A DNA stretch of 47,268 nucleotides from contig CAJCHN010000026.1 of the NCBI GenBank assembly GCA_903970285.1, positions 1-47,268 of the forward strand, read 5' to 3'. This document shows positions 32,959 through 41,304 of this stretch, one piece after another. The translations under genes and the position numbers were made by a program. The notes beneath the pieces are model-generated. The model did not search any database, was not told the origin of the DNA, and worked only from the letters and a program-made list of their open reading frames with translations. Source of the stretch: Rhodanobacteraceae bacterium (GTDB taxonomy: Bacteria > Acidobacteriota > Terriglobia > Terriglobales > Acidobacteriaceae). Position 1 is the stretch's first letter, and each line of letters opens with the position of its first letter.

Positions 32959-33489
32959 ATGCATCATAGCGTCATGCCTGAGGATTTGCCGAAGCTCAAG
33001 GAAGTTGTTGCGATGGCAGCGGACGATAAGAACTTCCTGCTGCGCATCGTGCAGCCGGGGCTGGCAGGGCTGATGGACGGTTCGGTGTCCACGCTGGCAC
33101 CGATCTTTGCCACCGCCTTCGCCACCAGGAGCTCGCACGATGTGTTCCTGATCGGCGCCGCCTCCGCGGTCGGCGCCGGCATCTCCATGGCCTTCTCCGA
33201 AGGCCTCTCCGACGACGGCGTGCTTACCGGCCGCGGAAGCCCGATTCTGCGCGGCCTGGTGACCGGTGGGATGACGTTCATCGGCGGCTTTCTGCATACG
33301 CTGCCATTCCTGATCGGAAATGTGCACACCGCGCTGATCCTCGCCTACTTCGTGGTGGGAATTGAGCTTTTGGTGATCGCATGGATCCGGCACAGGTACT
33401 TCAAGAGCAGCCTGTGGCTGAGCGCATTGCAGGTCATCGTGGGCGGTGGACTCGTGTTTGCGGCGGGCGTGCTGATCGGCAGTTCTTAG
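32959..33489 (+). CDS. VIT-family transporter, like the membrane domain of MbfA
   Basis: The 176 residues include about five hydrophobic segments. FLLRIVQPGLAGLMDGSVST, GAGISMAFSEGLSDDGVLTG and ELLVIAWIRHRYF match the membrane half of membrane-bound ferritin A (MbfA), an iron exporter, and the wider VIT1/CCC1 family. The rubrerythrin-like N-terminal half of MbfA is missing, so this is the transport domain alone with about 25 extra residues in front. Likely substrate iron or manganese, by family only. An ATG at 32974 is an alternative start. A terminator separates it from the helicase gene. Confidence 0.85.
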   Translation: MHHSVMPEDLPKLKEVVAMAADDKNFLLRIVQPGLAGLMDGSVSTLAPIFATAFATRSSHDVFLIGAASAVGAGISMAFSEGLSDDGVLTGRGSPILRGLVTGGMTFIGGFLHTLPFLIGNVHTALILAYFVVGIELLVIAWIRHRYFKSSLWLSALQVIVGGGLVFAAGVLIGSS

Positions 33490-33497
33490 ATCTTCAG

Positions 33498-33535
33498 CCG
33501 AAAAATTGCTGAATGCTGCAATTCTTAGGTAAACT
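33498..33535 (-). repeat. Palindromic motif copy 1 near the AAA ATPase
   Basis: The 20-base core AATTGC, 8 bases, GCAATT (33504-33523) is flanked on its right by CTTAGGTAAACT, which on the reverse strand reads AGTTTACCTAAG before the core. Core length, spacing and flank match copies 2 and 3, in inverted orientation. It lies just after the VIT-family gene and about 140 bases before the AAA gene. Confidence 0.7.
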
Positions 33536-33630
33536 CGCAATCGGCACCCGCCTCATTCCTTCCCGCTCAGCACGTTGCCCCAGGTACTTCTGTTTCCCAA
33601 ATGGGAGTGACGTTGCTCTCCCCTTGTAAA

Positions 33631-33670
33631 TTTATCCAAGAATTGGCCGAACAACCAATTCCCCGATAAA
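33631..33670. promoter_or_regulatory. Forty-base palindrome directly before the AAA ATPase start (copy 2)
   Basis: Symmetric layout of 6-4-6-8-6-4-6 bases: TTTATC, CAAG, AATTGG, 8 bases, CCAATT, CCCC, GATAAA. The 6-base arms are perfect. It ends at 33670, one base before the TTG start at 33672, so it covers the ribosome-binding region and probably the promoter (TAAATT at 33627-33632). A dimeric protein bound here would block the gene. The best candidate is the AAA protein itself (inference). Confidence 0.75.
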
Positions 33671-33671
33671 C

Positions 33672-34859
33672 TTGCAAGCAGTGGATCCGGTCAACAACCC
33701 GTTTGCCCCAGGTGCCGGCACCTTTCCGCCGGAACTTGCTGGGCGCGATGGATTGCTGAGCGAAGTGGCTGTTGCGCTGGAGCGAGTGAAGCTCGGCTAT
33801 GCGGTGCGGGGGCAGGTATTTGTTGGTCTGCGCGGTGTGGGCAAGACAGTCCTGCTGAATAAAGTGGAGGAGATGGCGCTCGCGAGCGGCTTTGAGACCA
33901 TATCCGTCGAGGCTCACGAGGACAAGTCGCTGCCGGCGATGCTTGTGCCTTCGTTGCGTAAACTGCTGCTGCGGCTGGATGCGCGGGCGAGCCTGAGCGA
34001 CAAGACAAAGATGGGCTTGCGGGTGCTGCGAAGCTTTATCGGCCGCTTCAGGGCCAAGTTCAAGGTGTCGGATGTAGGCGAGATTGAACTGGGCGTCGAT
34101 CCTGAAGTGGGTGTGGCCGATTCGGGCGACCTGGAGAGTGATCTGCCCGACCTGCTGGTTGCGCTTGCCGAAGCAGCCAAGGATCGCGGGACGCAGGTTT
34201 GTCTCCTGATCGACGAGTTGCAGTACCTGAAGCGCGAGGAGCTCAGCGCGCTCATCATGTCGCTGCACCGGATCAGTCAGAAGAAGCTGCCCATGGTGAT
34301 GTTCGCGGCAGGTCTGCCGTTGATCCTTGGGCTGGCGGGCCGGTCGAAGTCCTATGCCGAGCGGCTGTTCGCGTTTCCCGCGCTTGGTCCGCTGTCGGGC
34401 CAGGAGGCGCGAAAGGCGATTGAAGTTCCCGTGCGCGCCCGGGGGTGCACGATTCTGGTCAAGGCACTGGATGAGATTGTGCTCAGAACACAGGGCTACC
34501 CTTATTTCCTTCAGCAATGGGGGTATGAGGCGTGGAATGCGGCTGCAACCACGCGAATCACGCTGGTCGATGTCATGGCGGCGAGCCAGCGGGCTCTGAA
34601 GCAGCTTGACGAGAGCTTCTTCCGAGTGCGCTTCGATCGCCTCACTCCACGCGAAAAGGAGTATCTGTTTGCCATGGCCGCGCTCGGGGGCAGCCAGCAG
34701 CGCTCTGGAGATATTGCCGAGAAGCTGGGTTTTAGGGCGAATTCGCTGGGTCCGCTGCGGAGCAAATTGATCGCAAAGGGGATGATCTACAGTCCCGCGC
34801 ACGGCGACAATGCGTTCACGGTGCCTCTGTTCGAGGGCTTTTTGAAGCGCCAGTTGTAG
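33672..34859 (+). CDS. AAA-type ATPase with C-terminal winged-helix-like region
   Basis: Protein of 395 residues. The P-loop is GLRGVGKT (52-59), and Walker B is CLLIDELQYL (177-186) with catalytic Glu182. The N-terminus (NNPFAPGAGTFPPELAGRDG) and PALGPLSGQEARKAIEVP are typical of the ORC/STAND-like ATPases often called ATP-binding protein. The last 75 residues (TPREKEYLFAMAALGGSQQR, then SGDIAEKLGFRANSLGPLRS and KLIAKGMI) look like a winged helix, so DNA binding is likely. The start is TTG 33672 or GTG 33681. One palindrome abuts the start and another follows the stop. No partner gene is linked. The arrangement recalls initiators with their own recognition boxes, but function is unknown. Confidence 0.85.
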   Translation: MQAVDPVNNPFAPGAGTFPPELAGRDGLLSEVAVALERVKLGYAVRGQVFVGLRGVGKTVLLNKVEEMALASGFETISVEAHEDKSLPAMLVPSLRKLLLRLDARASLSDKTKMGLRVLRSFIGRFRAKFKVSDVGEIELGVDPEVGVADSGDLESDLPDLLVALAEAAKDRGTQVCLLIDELQYLKREELSALIMSLHRISQKKLPMVMFAAGLPLILGLAGRSKSYAERLFAFPALGPLSGQEARKAIEVPVRARGCTILVKALDEIVLRTQGYPYFLQQWGYEAWNAAATTRITLVDVMAASQRALKQLDESFFRVRFDRLTPREKEYLFAMAALGGSQQRSGDIAEKLGFRANSLGPLRSKLIAKGMIYSPAHGDNAFTVPLFEGFLKRQL

Positions 34860-35151
34860 AAGCGGGCTGTGTTCGTTGCGAGTTTATCCGAGAATTGGTG
34901 AAATCGCCAATTTTTATCCTCTTCTGAACGGGCGAAGAAGATCGCGCAGCAAAGCAACCTGAGCGGTGTGGATGGCAGCCGTCAGCGGGAGAACGCAGCC
35001 TAGGCGGACTTCATCAGAGGCTTGCAGTGCGCAGCCTGCCTGAGCAACTTGCTTGGGGCAGCGGTCAGCCTGCGCCCTACTCGTCGTCGCTGCAGGAAGT
35101 GCGGTGTTCGCGAAGGATTTGCAATCTGCCCTGTAAAATAGAAGAAATATT
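34860..35151. other. Intergenic region between AAA ATPase and ABC-F genes
   Basis: Apart from palindrome copy 3 (34881-34919), I see no gene or clear hairpin in these 292 bases. The last 30 bases are AT-rich (GTAAAATAGAAGAAAT) and probably include the -10 region and ribosome-binding site of the ABC-F gene, but no good -35 is found at proper spacing. Confidence 0.4.
34881..34919 (+). repeat. Palindromic motif copy 3, 21 bases after the AAA ATPase stop
   Basis: AGTTTATCCGAG precedes a 20-base core, AATTGG, TGAAATCG, CCAATT (34893-34912). The core can pair as nine base pairs with one G-T. Left flank, core length and 8-base centre match copies 1 and 2. The right GATAAA seen in copy 2 is absent. 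A short T-run follows, so it could also end transcription of the AAA gene. Confidence 0.7.
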
Positions 35152-36789
35152 ATGATTTCAACTTCCAATGTCACTATGCGGTACGGCTCGAAGCTCCTGT
35201 TCGAGGATGTATCGGTCACTTTTACCAGCGGACGGCGCTATGGCCTGACCGGTCCGAACGGCGCCGGTAAATCGACCTTCATGAAGGTGTTGACGGGCGA
35301 GATCGAGCCGCAAAAGGGCAGTGTCGTCCGGCCCCGCAAGGTCGGTGTGCTGAAGCAGAACCAGTATGAGTTCGACGAGTATCGCGTGATTGATACCGTC
35401 ATTATGGGCAACAAGGCGCTGTGGGCGGCGCTCGAAGAGCGCGAGATCATCTACAACAAGCCGGAGATGACCGACGAGGATGGCTCGCGGCTGGGCGAAC
35501 TTGAAGGCATCGTCGGCGACGAGAACGGCTACGAGGCCGAGGCCAATGCGGCAGTGCTGTTGCAGGGACTGGACATCCCCGACGAGCTGCACGAACGCAA
35601 GATGAGCGAACTTCAGGGCGGCCAGAAGGTGCGCGTGCTGCTTGCCCAGGCTTTGTTCGGCGATCCCCAGGCCCTGCTGCTGGACGAGCCCACGAATTAT
35701 CTCGACCTCGAGTCGATTCACTGGCTGCAGGACTTCCTCATCCGCTACAACGGGACCGTCATCACCATCTCGCATGATCGCCACTTCTTGAATGCCGTTT
35801 GCACCCACACGGCGGACATCGACTACGAGACCATCATCACCTACAACGGCGGATACGACGACATGGTGCTGCAGAAGACGTCGATCCGTACCCGTATCGA
35901 AAGCCAGAACGAACAGCGCGAGAAGAAGATTGCGCAGCTGAACGACTTCATCGCGCGCTTCTCCGCCGGTACGCGTTCCAGCCAGGTGAACTCGCGCAAA
36001 AAGGAAGTGGAGCGGCTGGCGACCAGCGAGCTCGCACGCTCGAACATCGCGCGTCCGTTCATTCGCTTCGAGATGCTGCGGCCGAGCGGCAAGAACGTGC
36101 TGGAGTTCGAAGGCGTCCACAAGAGCTACATCCAGAAGGATGGCAAGGTCGAACACGTTATCAATAACTTCACGGCGTCTGTGATGCGGGGCGACAAGGT
36201 CATTCTGATGGGCCGCAACGGGCAGGGGAAGACGACGCTCTTGAAAGCTCTGCTGGCCAACGGACCCGGCATCGAGGAGACGGATGTCTCGATCGACTCT
36301 GGGACCGTAAAGTGGGGCCACGAGGTCTCGATCGGCTACTTCGCTCAGGATCACACCGGTTCCATCCAGAAGGGGATGACGGCAGCGGACTGGCTGCACC
36401 AGTTCGATCCGCAGGCGACCAAGGAAGACATCCGCGGAATTCTCGGGCAGATGCTCTTCCGCGGCGAAGAAGGCATGAAGAAGACGGATGCGCTCTCGGG
36501 CGGCGAGGCGGCGAGGCTGCTGTTCTGCAAGATCATGTTGCAGAAGCCGAACGTTCTGGTGCTGGACGAGCCGACGAACCATCTTGATCTGGAGAGCATC
36601 AACGCGCTCAACCAGGCGATCCAGAAGTACGAGGGAACCGTCTTCCTGGTGACTCATGACCAGGACCTGATTGAAGAGGCGGGAACGCGCATCTGGCACT
36701 TTGAAGGCGGCCCCGCGAACTTCCACATCACGGATCATAAGGGGCCGTACGAGGAGTACGAGCAGAAGCTGGCCATGGCGAGTAAGTAA
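35152..36789 (+). CDS. ybiT: ABC-F ATPase, YbiT-type
   Basis: Cytoplasmic ABC-F protein of 545 residues that acts on ribosomes. Two ABC domains have Walker A GPNGAGKST and GRNGQGKTT, and Walker B followed by LLLDEPTNYLDLESIHWL and LVLDEPTNHLDLESINAL. The first signature is degenerate (SELQGGQK); the second is LSGGEAARL. The linker after domain 1 (REKKIAQLNDFIARFSAGTR) is Arg/Lys-rich. The opening MISTSNVTMRYGSKLLFEDV and the VIMGNKALW region match E. coli YbiT closely. It has no membrane domain. A terminator follows 45 bases after the stop. Confidence 0.93.
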   Translation: MISTSNVTMRYGSKLLFEDVSVTFTSGRRYGLTGPNGAGKSTFMKVLTGEIEPQKGSVVRPRKVGVLKQNQYEFDEYRVIDTVIMGNKALWAALEEREIIYNKPEMTDEDGSRLGELEGIVGDENGYEAEANAAVLLQGLDIPDELHERKMSELQGGQKVRVLLAQALFGDPQALLLDEPTNYLDLESIHWLQDFLIRYNGTVITISHDRHFLNAVCTHTADIDYETIITYNGGYDDMVLQKTSIRTRIESQNEQREKKIAQLNDFIARFSAGTRSSQVNSRKKEVERLATSELARSNIARPFIRFEMLRPSGKNVLEFEGVHKSYIQKDGKVEHVINNFTASVMRGDKVILMGRNGQGKTTLLKALLANGPGIEETDVSIDSGTVKWGHEVSIGYFAQDHTGSIQKGMTAADWLHQFDPQATKEDIRGILGQMLFRGEEGMKKTDALSGGEAARLLFCKIMLQKPNVLVLDEPTNHLDLESINALNQAIQKYEGTVFLVTHDQDLIEEAGTRIWHFEGGPANFHITDHKGPYEEYEQKLAMASK

Positions 36790-36834
36790 GCCACGCCGGC
36801 ACGCTCCGAGTAGCGTCTGCGAGTAAAATCAAGT

Positions 36835-36867
36835 ACGCCCCGGTCTTCAGGACTGGGGCGTCTTTTC
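36835..36867 (+). terminator. Rho-independent terminator after ybiT-like gene
   Basis: ACGCCCC (36835-36841) pairs with GGGGCGT (36855-36861), with extra inner GTC/GAC pairing, and is followed by CTTTTCGT. It separates the ABC-F gene from the DUF2237 gene. Confidence 0.85.
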
Positions 36868-36883
36868 GTCTGGGGGACCGGCC

Positions 36884-37276
36884 ATGGCAACGCAGGAAAA
36901 TCGAGGGAAGAACGTTCTGGGTCAGCCGCTGGCGACGTGTGGGTGCGAACCGATGACCGGCTTCTATCGGACGGGCTGCTGCGAGACCGGCCCCGACGAC
37001 CTCGGCGTGCATACGGTCTGCTGCATTGTGGACGCGGCGTTCCTGGCGGCTTCGAAGGCACTGGGCAACGACCTGTCCACGCCCATGCCGCAGTACGGCT
37101 TTCCGGGGCTGAAGCCAGGCGACCGCTGGTGCGTATGCGCAGCGCGATGGTTGCAGGTGCAGCAGGCAGGCGCGGCTTGCCCGGTAGTGCTCGAGGCGAC
37201 GCACGAGAACACCCTCAAGATCGTTCCCTTCGAGCTGCTCATTCAGTACGCCGTCATTCCTGAGCAGTTGCACTAG
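36884..37276 (+). CDS. DUF2237 family protein
   Basis: Cysteine-rich small protein of 130 residues: KNVLGQPLATCGCEPMTGFY, then RTGCCETGPDDLGVHTVCC, and GDRWCVCAARWL. This is the full DUF2237 pattern, widespread and of unknown function. Eight Cys residues in four clusters suggest metal binding or disulfides. No signal peptide, so cytoplasmic. A GGGGGA lies 7 bases before the ATG. It follows a terminator and is a single-gene unit. Confidence 0.9.
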   Translation: MATQENRGKNVLGQPLATCGCEPMTGFYRTGCCETGPDDLGVHTVCCIVDAAFLAASKALGNDLSTPMPQYGFPGLKPGDRWCVCAARWLQVQQAGAACPVVLEATHENTLKIVPFELLIQYAVIPEQLH

Positions 37277-37596
37277 AAAGACGGAGAGCAGAGCCAGCCA
37301 CAGAGGTTCAAGTGTACCGAGCCAGGCTGCTCTGTGCGCCCCTGCGCCCCTCCGTGACCTCGGTGTTCATCCCTGTACTCCGTGTGCCGGGTCGTAAGTC
37401 CCTCCCGTTCACCAGCTTTTGGGTTGACTTGACGACCATCCTACGCGAACCTGAATGTACCCCATCCTTCGCCTGAAGCGCCCGGAGCGCGTCCTGTAGC
37501 TGGCACGAGCATTCTCCGCAGGTCGCCTCAAGGTATCCCCATCACCTGCCGGCTCGAAGCCGGAAGCCTCTGTCTTACCTCAGGAGACCTGCCTCA
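37277..37596. other. 320-base spacer upstream of the TonB-dependent receptor
   Basis: No gene is seen. A weak promoter, TTGACG (37429-37434), 17 bases, TGAATG (37452-37457), and a small hairpin CCGGCT/AGCCGG (37550-37564) are present. AGGAGA lies 9 bases before the receptor ATG. Part of the region (37340-37395) is rich in GTG/CCG-type short repeats of no fixed period. Confidence 0.4.
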
Positions 37597-40500
37597 ATGG
37601 CATTTTCATCGCACCGTTCTAACCGCCCGATCGCGGCTGGCCTGCTGGCCGCGGCGCTGTTCGCCGGCGCTCATGCCCAGACCGCAGCTCTGGGCGGTAT
37701 CAATGGAATCGTCCGGGATTCGACCGGAGCTGTCGTCTCCGGTACCGAGGTGGTCATCACCGATCAGCAGACCGGTGCTTCCCACACTGTGACCACCGAT
37801 TCCGAGGGGCACTACTCCATCGGCTTTCTTCAGCCCGGCAGCTACGAGGTCGTCCTGGGCGGCGGCTCGTTCGGCAAGGTCGATCGCAGGAACGTTCCCG
37901 TAACCGTGGGTGCGCCCATCTCGGTGGATGTGGCCCTGCCCGCGGCCAGCGTGACCACGGATGTCAACGTGAGCTCGGACGCTCCGCTGCTCGATACCGA
38001 GAAGGTGGAAGGCTCGCAGGTGGTCGACCAGCAACTGGTGTCGAACGTCCCGGTCAACAGCCGCCGCTTCGAGAGCTTTGTGCTGCTGACGCCGAACGTG
38101 ATCCCCGACGGCAACACCGGCCTGATCGGCTATCGCGGCATCTCGGGCGTCTACAACCAGAACATCGTGGATGGCGCCAACAACAATCAGCAGTTCTTCT
38201 CAGAGGCGCGTGGACGTTCGATCGGCGCGCCCTACGTCTTTCCGGTGGATGCCATCAGCGAGTTCGAGTCGTCGGCCACCGGATACTCCGCGGAGCTTGG
38301 CGGCGCAGCCGGCGGCATCATCAATGCCATCACGAAGTCGGGCGGCAACCAGTTCCACGGAGATGTGTACGAGTACTACCGCACGCCCGGCTTCAACGCG
38401 CTCGACCCGTTGAACAAGTACAACGGACGGCTTACCAATAATCCTTACCTGCTCACCCAGCCGGTGAAGGTGCAGCACCAGTTCGGCGGCTCCGTCGGCG
38501 GACCCATCATCCGCGACAAGCTGTTCTTCCACTTCACCTACGACGGCTTCCGCAAGACCAATCCCATCGCATATCTTTCAACATTTAACAGCGCCACCAA
38601 CAACGTCGCAAACCTCGTCCACCTGTGCGACGGCGGCAACGTGCATGTGACGGACGGCAGAACCATCTATCCAACCACGATTCCCAACGTCAGCGGCGCG
38701 GAGTGCACAGCGGCGGTGGCAGCAATTCAGGGCCAACTCGGATCCTTCGGACGCAATGTCAACCAGAACATCCTGTTCCCGCGCCTGGACTACCAGCTCA
38801 ACCAGAAGACCCACCTCTCGGCCGAATATCTGTGGGAAGACTTCCAGCAGCCAAACGGATACAACACCTCCACGACCGTGAACAACGGCGGCATCTCGCA
38901 AAACGGAGGCGCAGATTTTCATGAGCGCATCCTGATCGCAAATGCGGAGACGGCCCTGTCGGCGCGCGCGGCCAACGTCGTCCACTTCCAGTACGGACGC
39001 GACCTGGAGACCGACGGCACCAACAGCGGCGGCCCGGCCAACAGCCTTACGAATCTGGTCGCGTTCGGCGAGACCTCGGCGCTGCCGCGCGGCAAGTTTC
39101 CCGACGAGCATCGCTGGCAGGCGACCGATATCTACTCCATCGCCATCGGCCATCATTCGCTGAAGGCCGGCTTCGACCTGAACTTCGTACATGAGCAGAT
39201 TGCCAATCTCTTTGGCGGCGATGGCAGCTTCAGCTACTCGAACTCCAACGCGGAATACAACTTCACCAACTTCGTGCAGGATGCGCTGAACGTCAACCCC
39301 ACCCTGACCGTGGGCGGCACGCCGGTGAGCCGGCACTACAACTCGTTCTCGCAGACAGTCGACCAGCTCACCGGCGTGGGCGCGGACGACTTCTGGAACC
39401 AGAATATCGACGGCTTCGTGGAAGACGCCTGGAAGGCAACGCCCAAGCTGCTGTTGAGCCTCGGGCTCCGCTACGATGCCCAGCTGGTGCCCGGTCCGGA
39501 CATGCCCAACACCGCCAATCCCGTCGCCTTCAATGCGACCTCGCAGATCAATCCCGACCTGAAGATGATCCAGCCGCGGGTTGGATTCTCCTGGAATCCT
39601 TACCCCGGCACCGTCGTTCGCGGCGGATATGGAATCTTCTACGGGCAGATCTCGAACTCGTCCTACTACACCCTGCGGCGCGAAAACGGCGTCTATCAGA
39701 AGCAATACGGCCCCATTACCCCCTCGGTCACGCCGGTTCCTTACGTGGCAGCAGGCGCGGCGGTCGCCGGCTCGGGGACCACGCCGGGAACCTGCACTCC
39801 CACCGGCGGCGCGAATGTCTGCTATACGAATCCCGGCAGCTTTGCCGCCTACGCTCCGCAGGGCGGCGTACCCATCTACCCCCCGCCCGGACCGGCTCCG
39901 AAAAATCCGGTGACCGGCGCGACCATCACGCCTACTGGGCTGGCCGCCGTTCCGACGGGCACGATCACCATCCGCGGGCTGGATCCGAGCTTCAAGAACC
40001 CCCAGTCGCACTCGGTGGATCTCGCCGTCGAGCAGGAGATGCCGCTGCACTCCACGCTGACCATCTCTTATGTCGGCAACCGGGCGCTGCGCCTGCCGGT
40101 CTACGTGGATACCAACGTCGATCCGAACTCGGTGGTGACCAACCGCACCTACCAGTACACCAACCCGGCGACTGGCATCACCAGCAACTTCAGCGTGCCC
40201 ATCTACACCAACGTGCTCTACACCAGCACCGGCACGGTTGCGACCGGCTTCTCGGACGTCAACTCCTGGTACAACTCCTTCGTCGCTTCGGTGCGCAAAC
40301 CGATGAGCCACGGAGTGGAGGTGCTGGCGAACTACACCTGGGCAAAGGCTCTCGATGGCGGCCAGACCTACGGCGGCAACGGCACCTTCAATGGAACGGA
40401 CGCTCCGCTGATTCCGTTCGCTCTCGGACATCGCAAGGGACGCAGCGCGGAGTATGCGCGTTCGGACCTCGACATCCGCGGCCGCTTCGTCGGCACCATC

Positions 40501-41070
40501 GTCGGCAAGTCGCAGTTCCCTATCGCCAACAAATTCGCCGCGTATGCCGCAAACGGCTGGCTGCTGGCGGGCACGCTGACGGCGCAGACCGGCGAGCCCA
40601 TCACCGCAACCGTGAGCGGCAGCGAGACCTTCCTCACCAGTTCGAGCACCGCCCTCGGCAACCTGCGGACCGATACTGGCGTCACCAACGCAGTCTTTAC
40701 CTCCGGTCCCGGAGCGCGTGTTCCCGACTACATCGCCGGGCGCAACGGCTTCAAGGGGCCCGGTGTGCACAACGTCGATGCCCGGCTGTCGCGCGAGTTC
40801 CCGCTGTTCAGCGATCGCTACCACTTCGAGCTCGCAGCGGAGGTCTTCAACGCCGCCAACCACCGCAACATCCTCGCGGTCAACACGGCGCTGGTGGCGT
40901 ATTCGGCTCCCGGAGCAACTGGTTGCCCTGCACTTGCCGCCAATCCCCTCGGCGTCGGCTGCCTGGGGCCACTGTCTGCCTCGGCAGCGCAGTTTGCCAC
41001 CCCGTCCTCCACGTCCAACATCATCTTCGGACCCCGCCAACTGCAGTTGCTGGGACGCTTCATCTTCTAA
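37597..41070 (+). CDS. TonB-dependent receptor with carboxypeptidase-like domain (Oar-like)
   Basis: Outer-membrane protein of 1157 residues. A signal peptide (to about AGAHAQ, residue 28) is followed by a carboxypeptidase regulatory-like beta-sandwich (about 33-115: GGINGIVRDSTGAVVSGTEV, SEGHYSIGFLQPGSYEVVL). A plug-like region comes next (SNVPVNSRRFESFVLLTPNV, GYRGISGVYNQNIVDGANNN), then a long beta-barrel ending in LQLLGRFIF with the terminal Phe used for BamA recognition. This architecture is greatly expanded in Acidobacteria. Likely uptake of oligosaccharides, but substrate and TonB partner cannot be told. A strong bidirectional terminator follows. Confidence 0.93.
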   Translation: MAFSSHRSNRPIAAGLLAAALFAGAHAQTAALGGINGIVRDSTGAVVSGTEVVITDQQTGASHTVTTDSEGHYSIGFLQPGSYEVVLGGGSFGKVDRRNVPVTVGAPISVDVALPAASVTTDVNVSSDAPLLDTEKVEGSQVVDQQLVSNVPVNSRRFESFVLLTPNVIPDGNTGLIGYRGISGVYNQNIVDGANNNQQFFSEARGRSIGAPYVFPVDAISEFESSATGYSAELGGAAGGIINAITKSGGNQFHGDVYEYYRTPGFNALDPLNKYNGRLTNNPYLLTQPVKVQHQFGGSVGGPIIRDKLFFHFTYDGFRKTNPIAYLSTFNSATNNVANLVHLCDGGNVHVTDGRTIYPTTIPNVSGAECTAAVAAIQGQLGSFGRNVNQNILFPRLDYQLNQKTHLSAEYLWEDFQQPNGYNTSTTVNNGGISQNGGADFHERILIANAETALSARAANVVHFQYGRDLETDGTNSGGPANSLTNLVAFGETSALPRGKFPDEHRWQATDIYSIAIGHHSLKAGFDLNFVHEQIANLFGGDGSFSYSNSNAEYNFTNFVQDALNVNPTLTVGGTPVSRHYNSFSQTVDQLTGVGADDFWNQNIDGFVEDAWKATPKLLLSLGLRYDAQLVPGPDMPNTANPVAFNATSQINPDLKMIQPRVGFSWNPYPGTVVRGGYGIFYGQISNSSYYTLRRENGVYQKQYGPITPSVTPVPYVAAGAAVAGSGTTPGTCTPTGGANVCYTNPGSFAAYAPQGGVPIYPPPGPAPKNPVTGATITPTGLAAVPTGTITIRGLDPSFKNPQSHSVDLAVEQEMPLHSTLTISYVGNRALRLPVYVDTNVDPNSVVTNRTYQYTNPATGITSNFSVPIYTNVLYTSTGTVATGFSDVNSWYNSFVASVRKPMSHGVEVLANYTWAKALDGGQTYGGNGTFNGTDAPLIPFALGHRKGRSAEYARSDLDIRGRFVGTIVGKSQFPIANKFAAYAANGWLLAGTLTAQTGEPITATVSGSETFLTSSSTALGNLRTDTGVTNAVFTSGPGARVPDYIAGRNGFKGPGVHNVDARLSREFPLFSDRYHFELAAEVFNAANHRNILAVNTALVAYSAPGATGCPALAANPLGVGCLGPLSASAAQFATPSSTSNIIFGPRQLQLLGRFIF

Positions 41071-41087
41071 ACCGGCGTTCAACCTGC

Positions 41088-41124
41088 CAAAACGGCCCCG
41101 GACAATGCATCCGGGGCCGTTTTG
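41088..41124. terminator. Strong bidirectional terminator
   Basis: Perfect 15-base arms (CAAAACGGCCCCGGA at 41088-41102 and TCCGGGGCCGTTTTG at 41110-41124) surround a 7-base loop. The A/T-rich ends provide a T-run in both directions, so it can stop both the TonB receptor transcript and the convergent MASE1-GGDEF transcript. Confidence 0.92.
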
Positions 41125-41210
41125 CTTTGTGCTGTGGGATCGGTCGGGCCGGAGCCGGGTTCAGGTCGCTGGCAGATTCATCGCGATTCCTCCATTTCGT
41201 CCCTGGCCTC

Positions 41211-41276
41211 TGCACAACTCCTGATGCAGCGCGGCCTCGCGGTCAGACCGTAAGAACTTCAGGATGAATACTTTGC
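41211..41276. repeat. Dispersed 66-base element, copy B
   Basis: Second copy of the element at 14642-14707, with the same block order and spacing. The 3' block continues as TGAATACTTTGCATCTTAAA. It lies between the TonB receptor terminator and the end of the MASE1-GGDEF gene. In this copy TCCTGA (41219-41224) and TCAGGA (41259-41264) could pair and close the element, but the pair is not kept in copy A. Confidence 0.75.
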
Positions 41277-41304
41277 ATCTTAAAGGGGTGGGTAGGGAGC
41301 AAAT

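Noticed and set aside
31663..33540. 625-codon frame opposite the helicase and VIT genes
   Set aside because: It spans two well-supported forward genes and a terminator; the translation is His/Arg/Gln-rich without domains, as expected for an antisense shadow.
35158..36738. 526-codon frame opposite the ABC-F gene
   Set aside because: It lies entirely within the reverse of a complete ABC-F gene and has no domain of its own.
37340..37395. GTG/CCG-rich periodic stretch resembling degenerate dispersed repeats
   Set aside because: No fixed period, a single occurrence in the window, no pairing partner.
38578..41082. 834-codon open frame opposite the TonB-dependent receptor
   Set aside because: The forward frame has a signal peptide, plug and barrel end. 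The reverse frame has no recognisable domain and mirrors the codon pattern of a high-GC gene.
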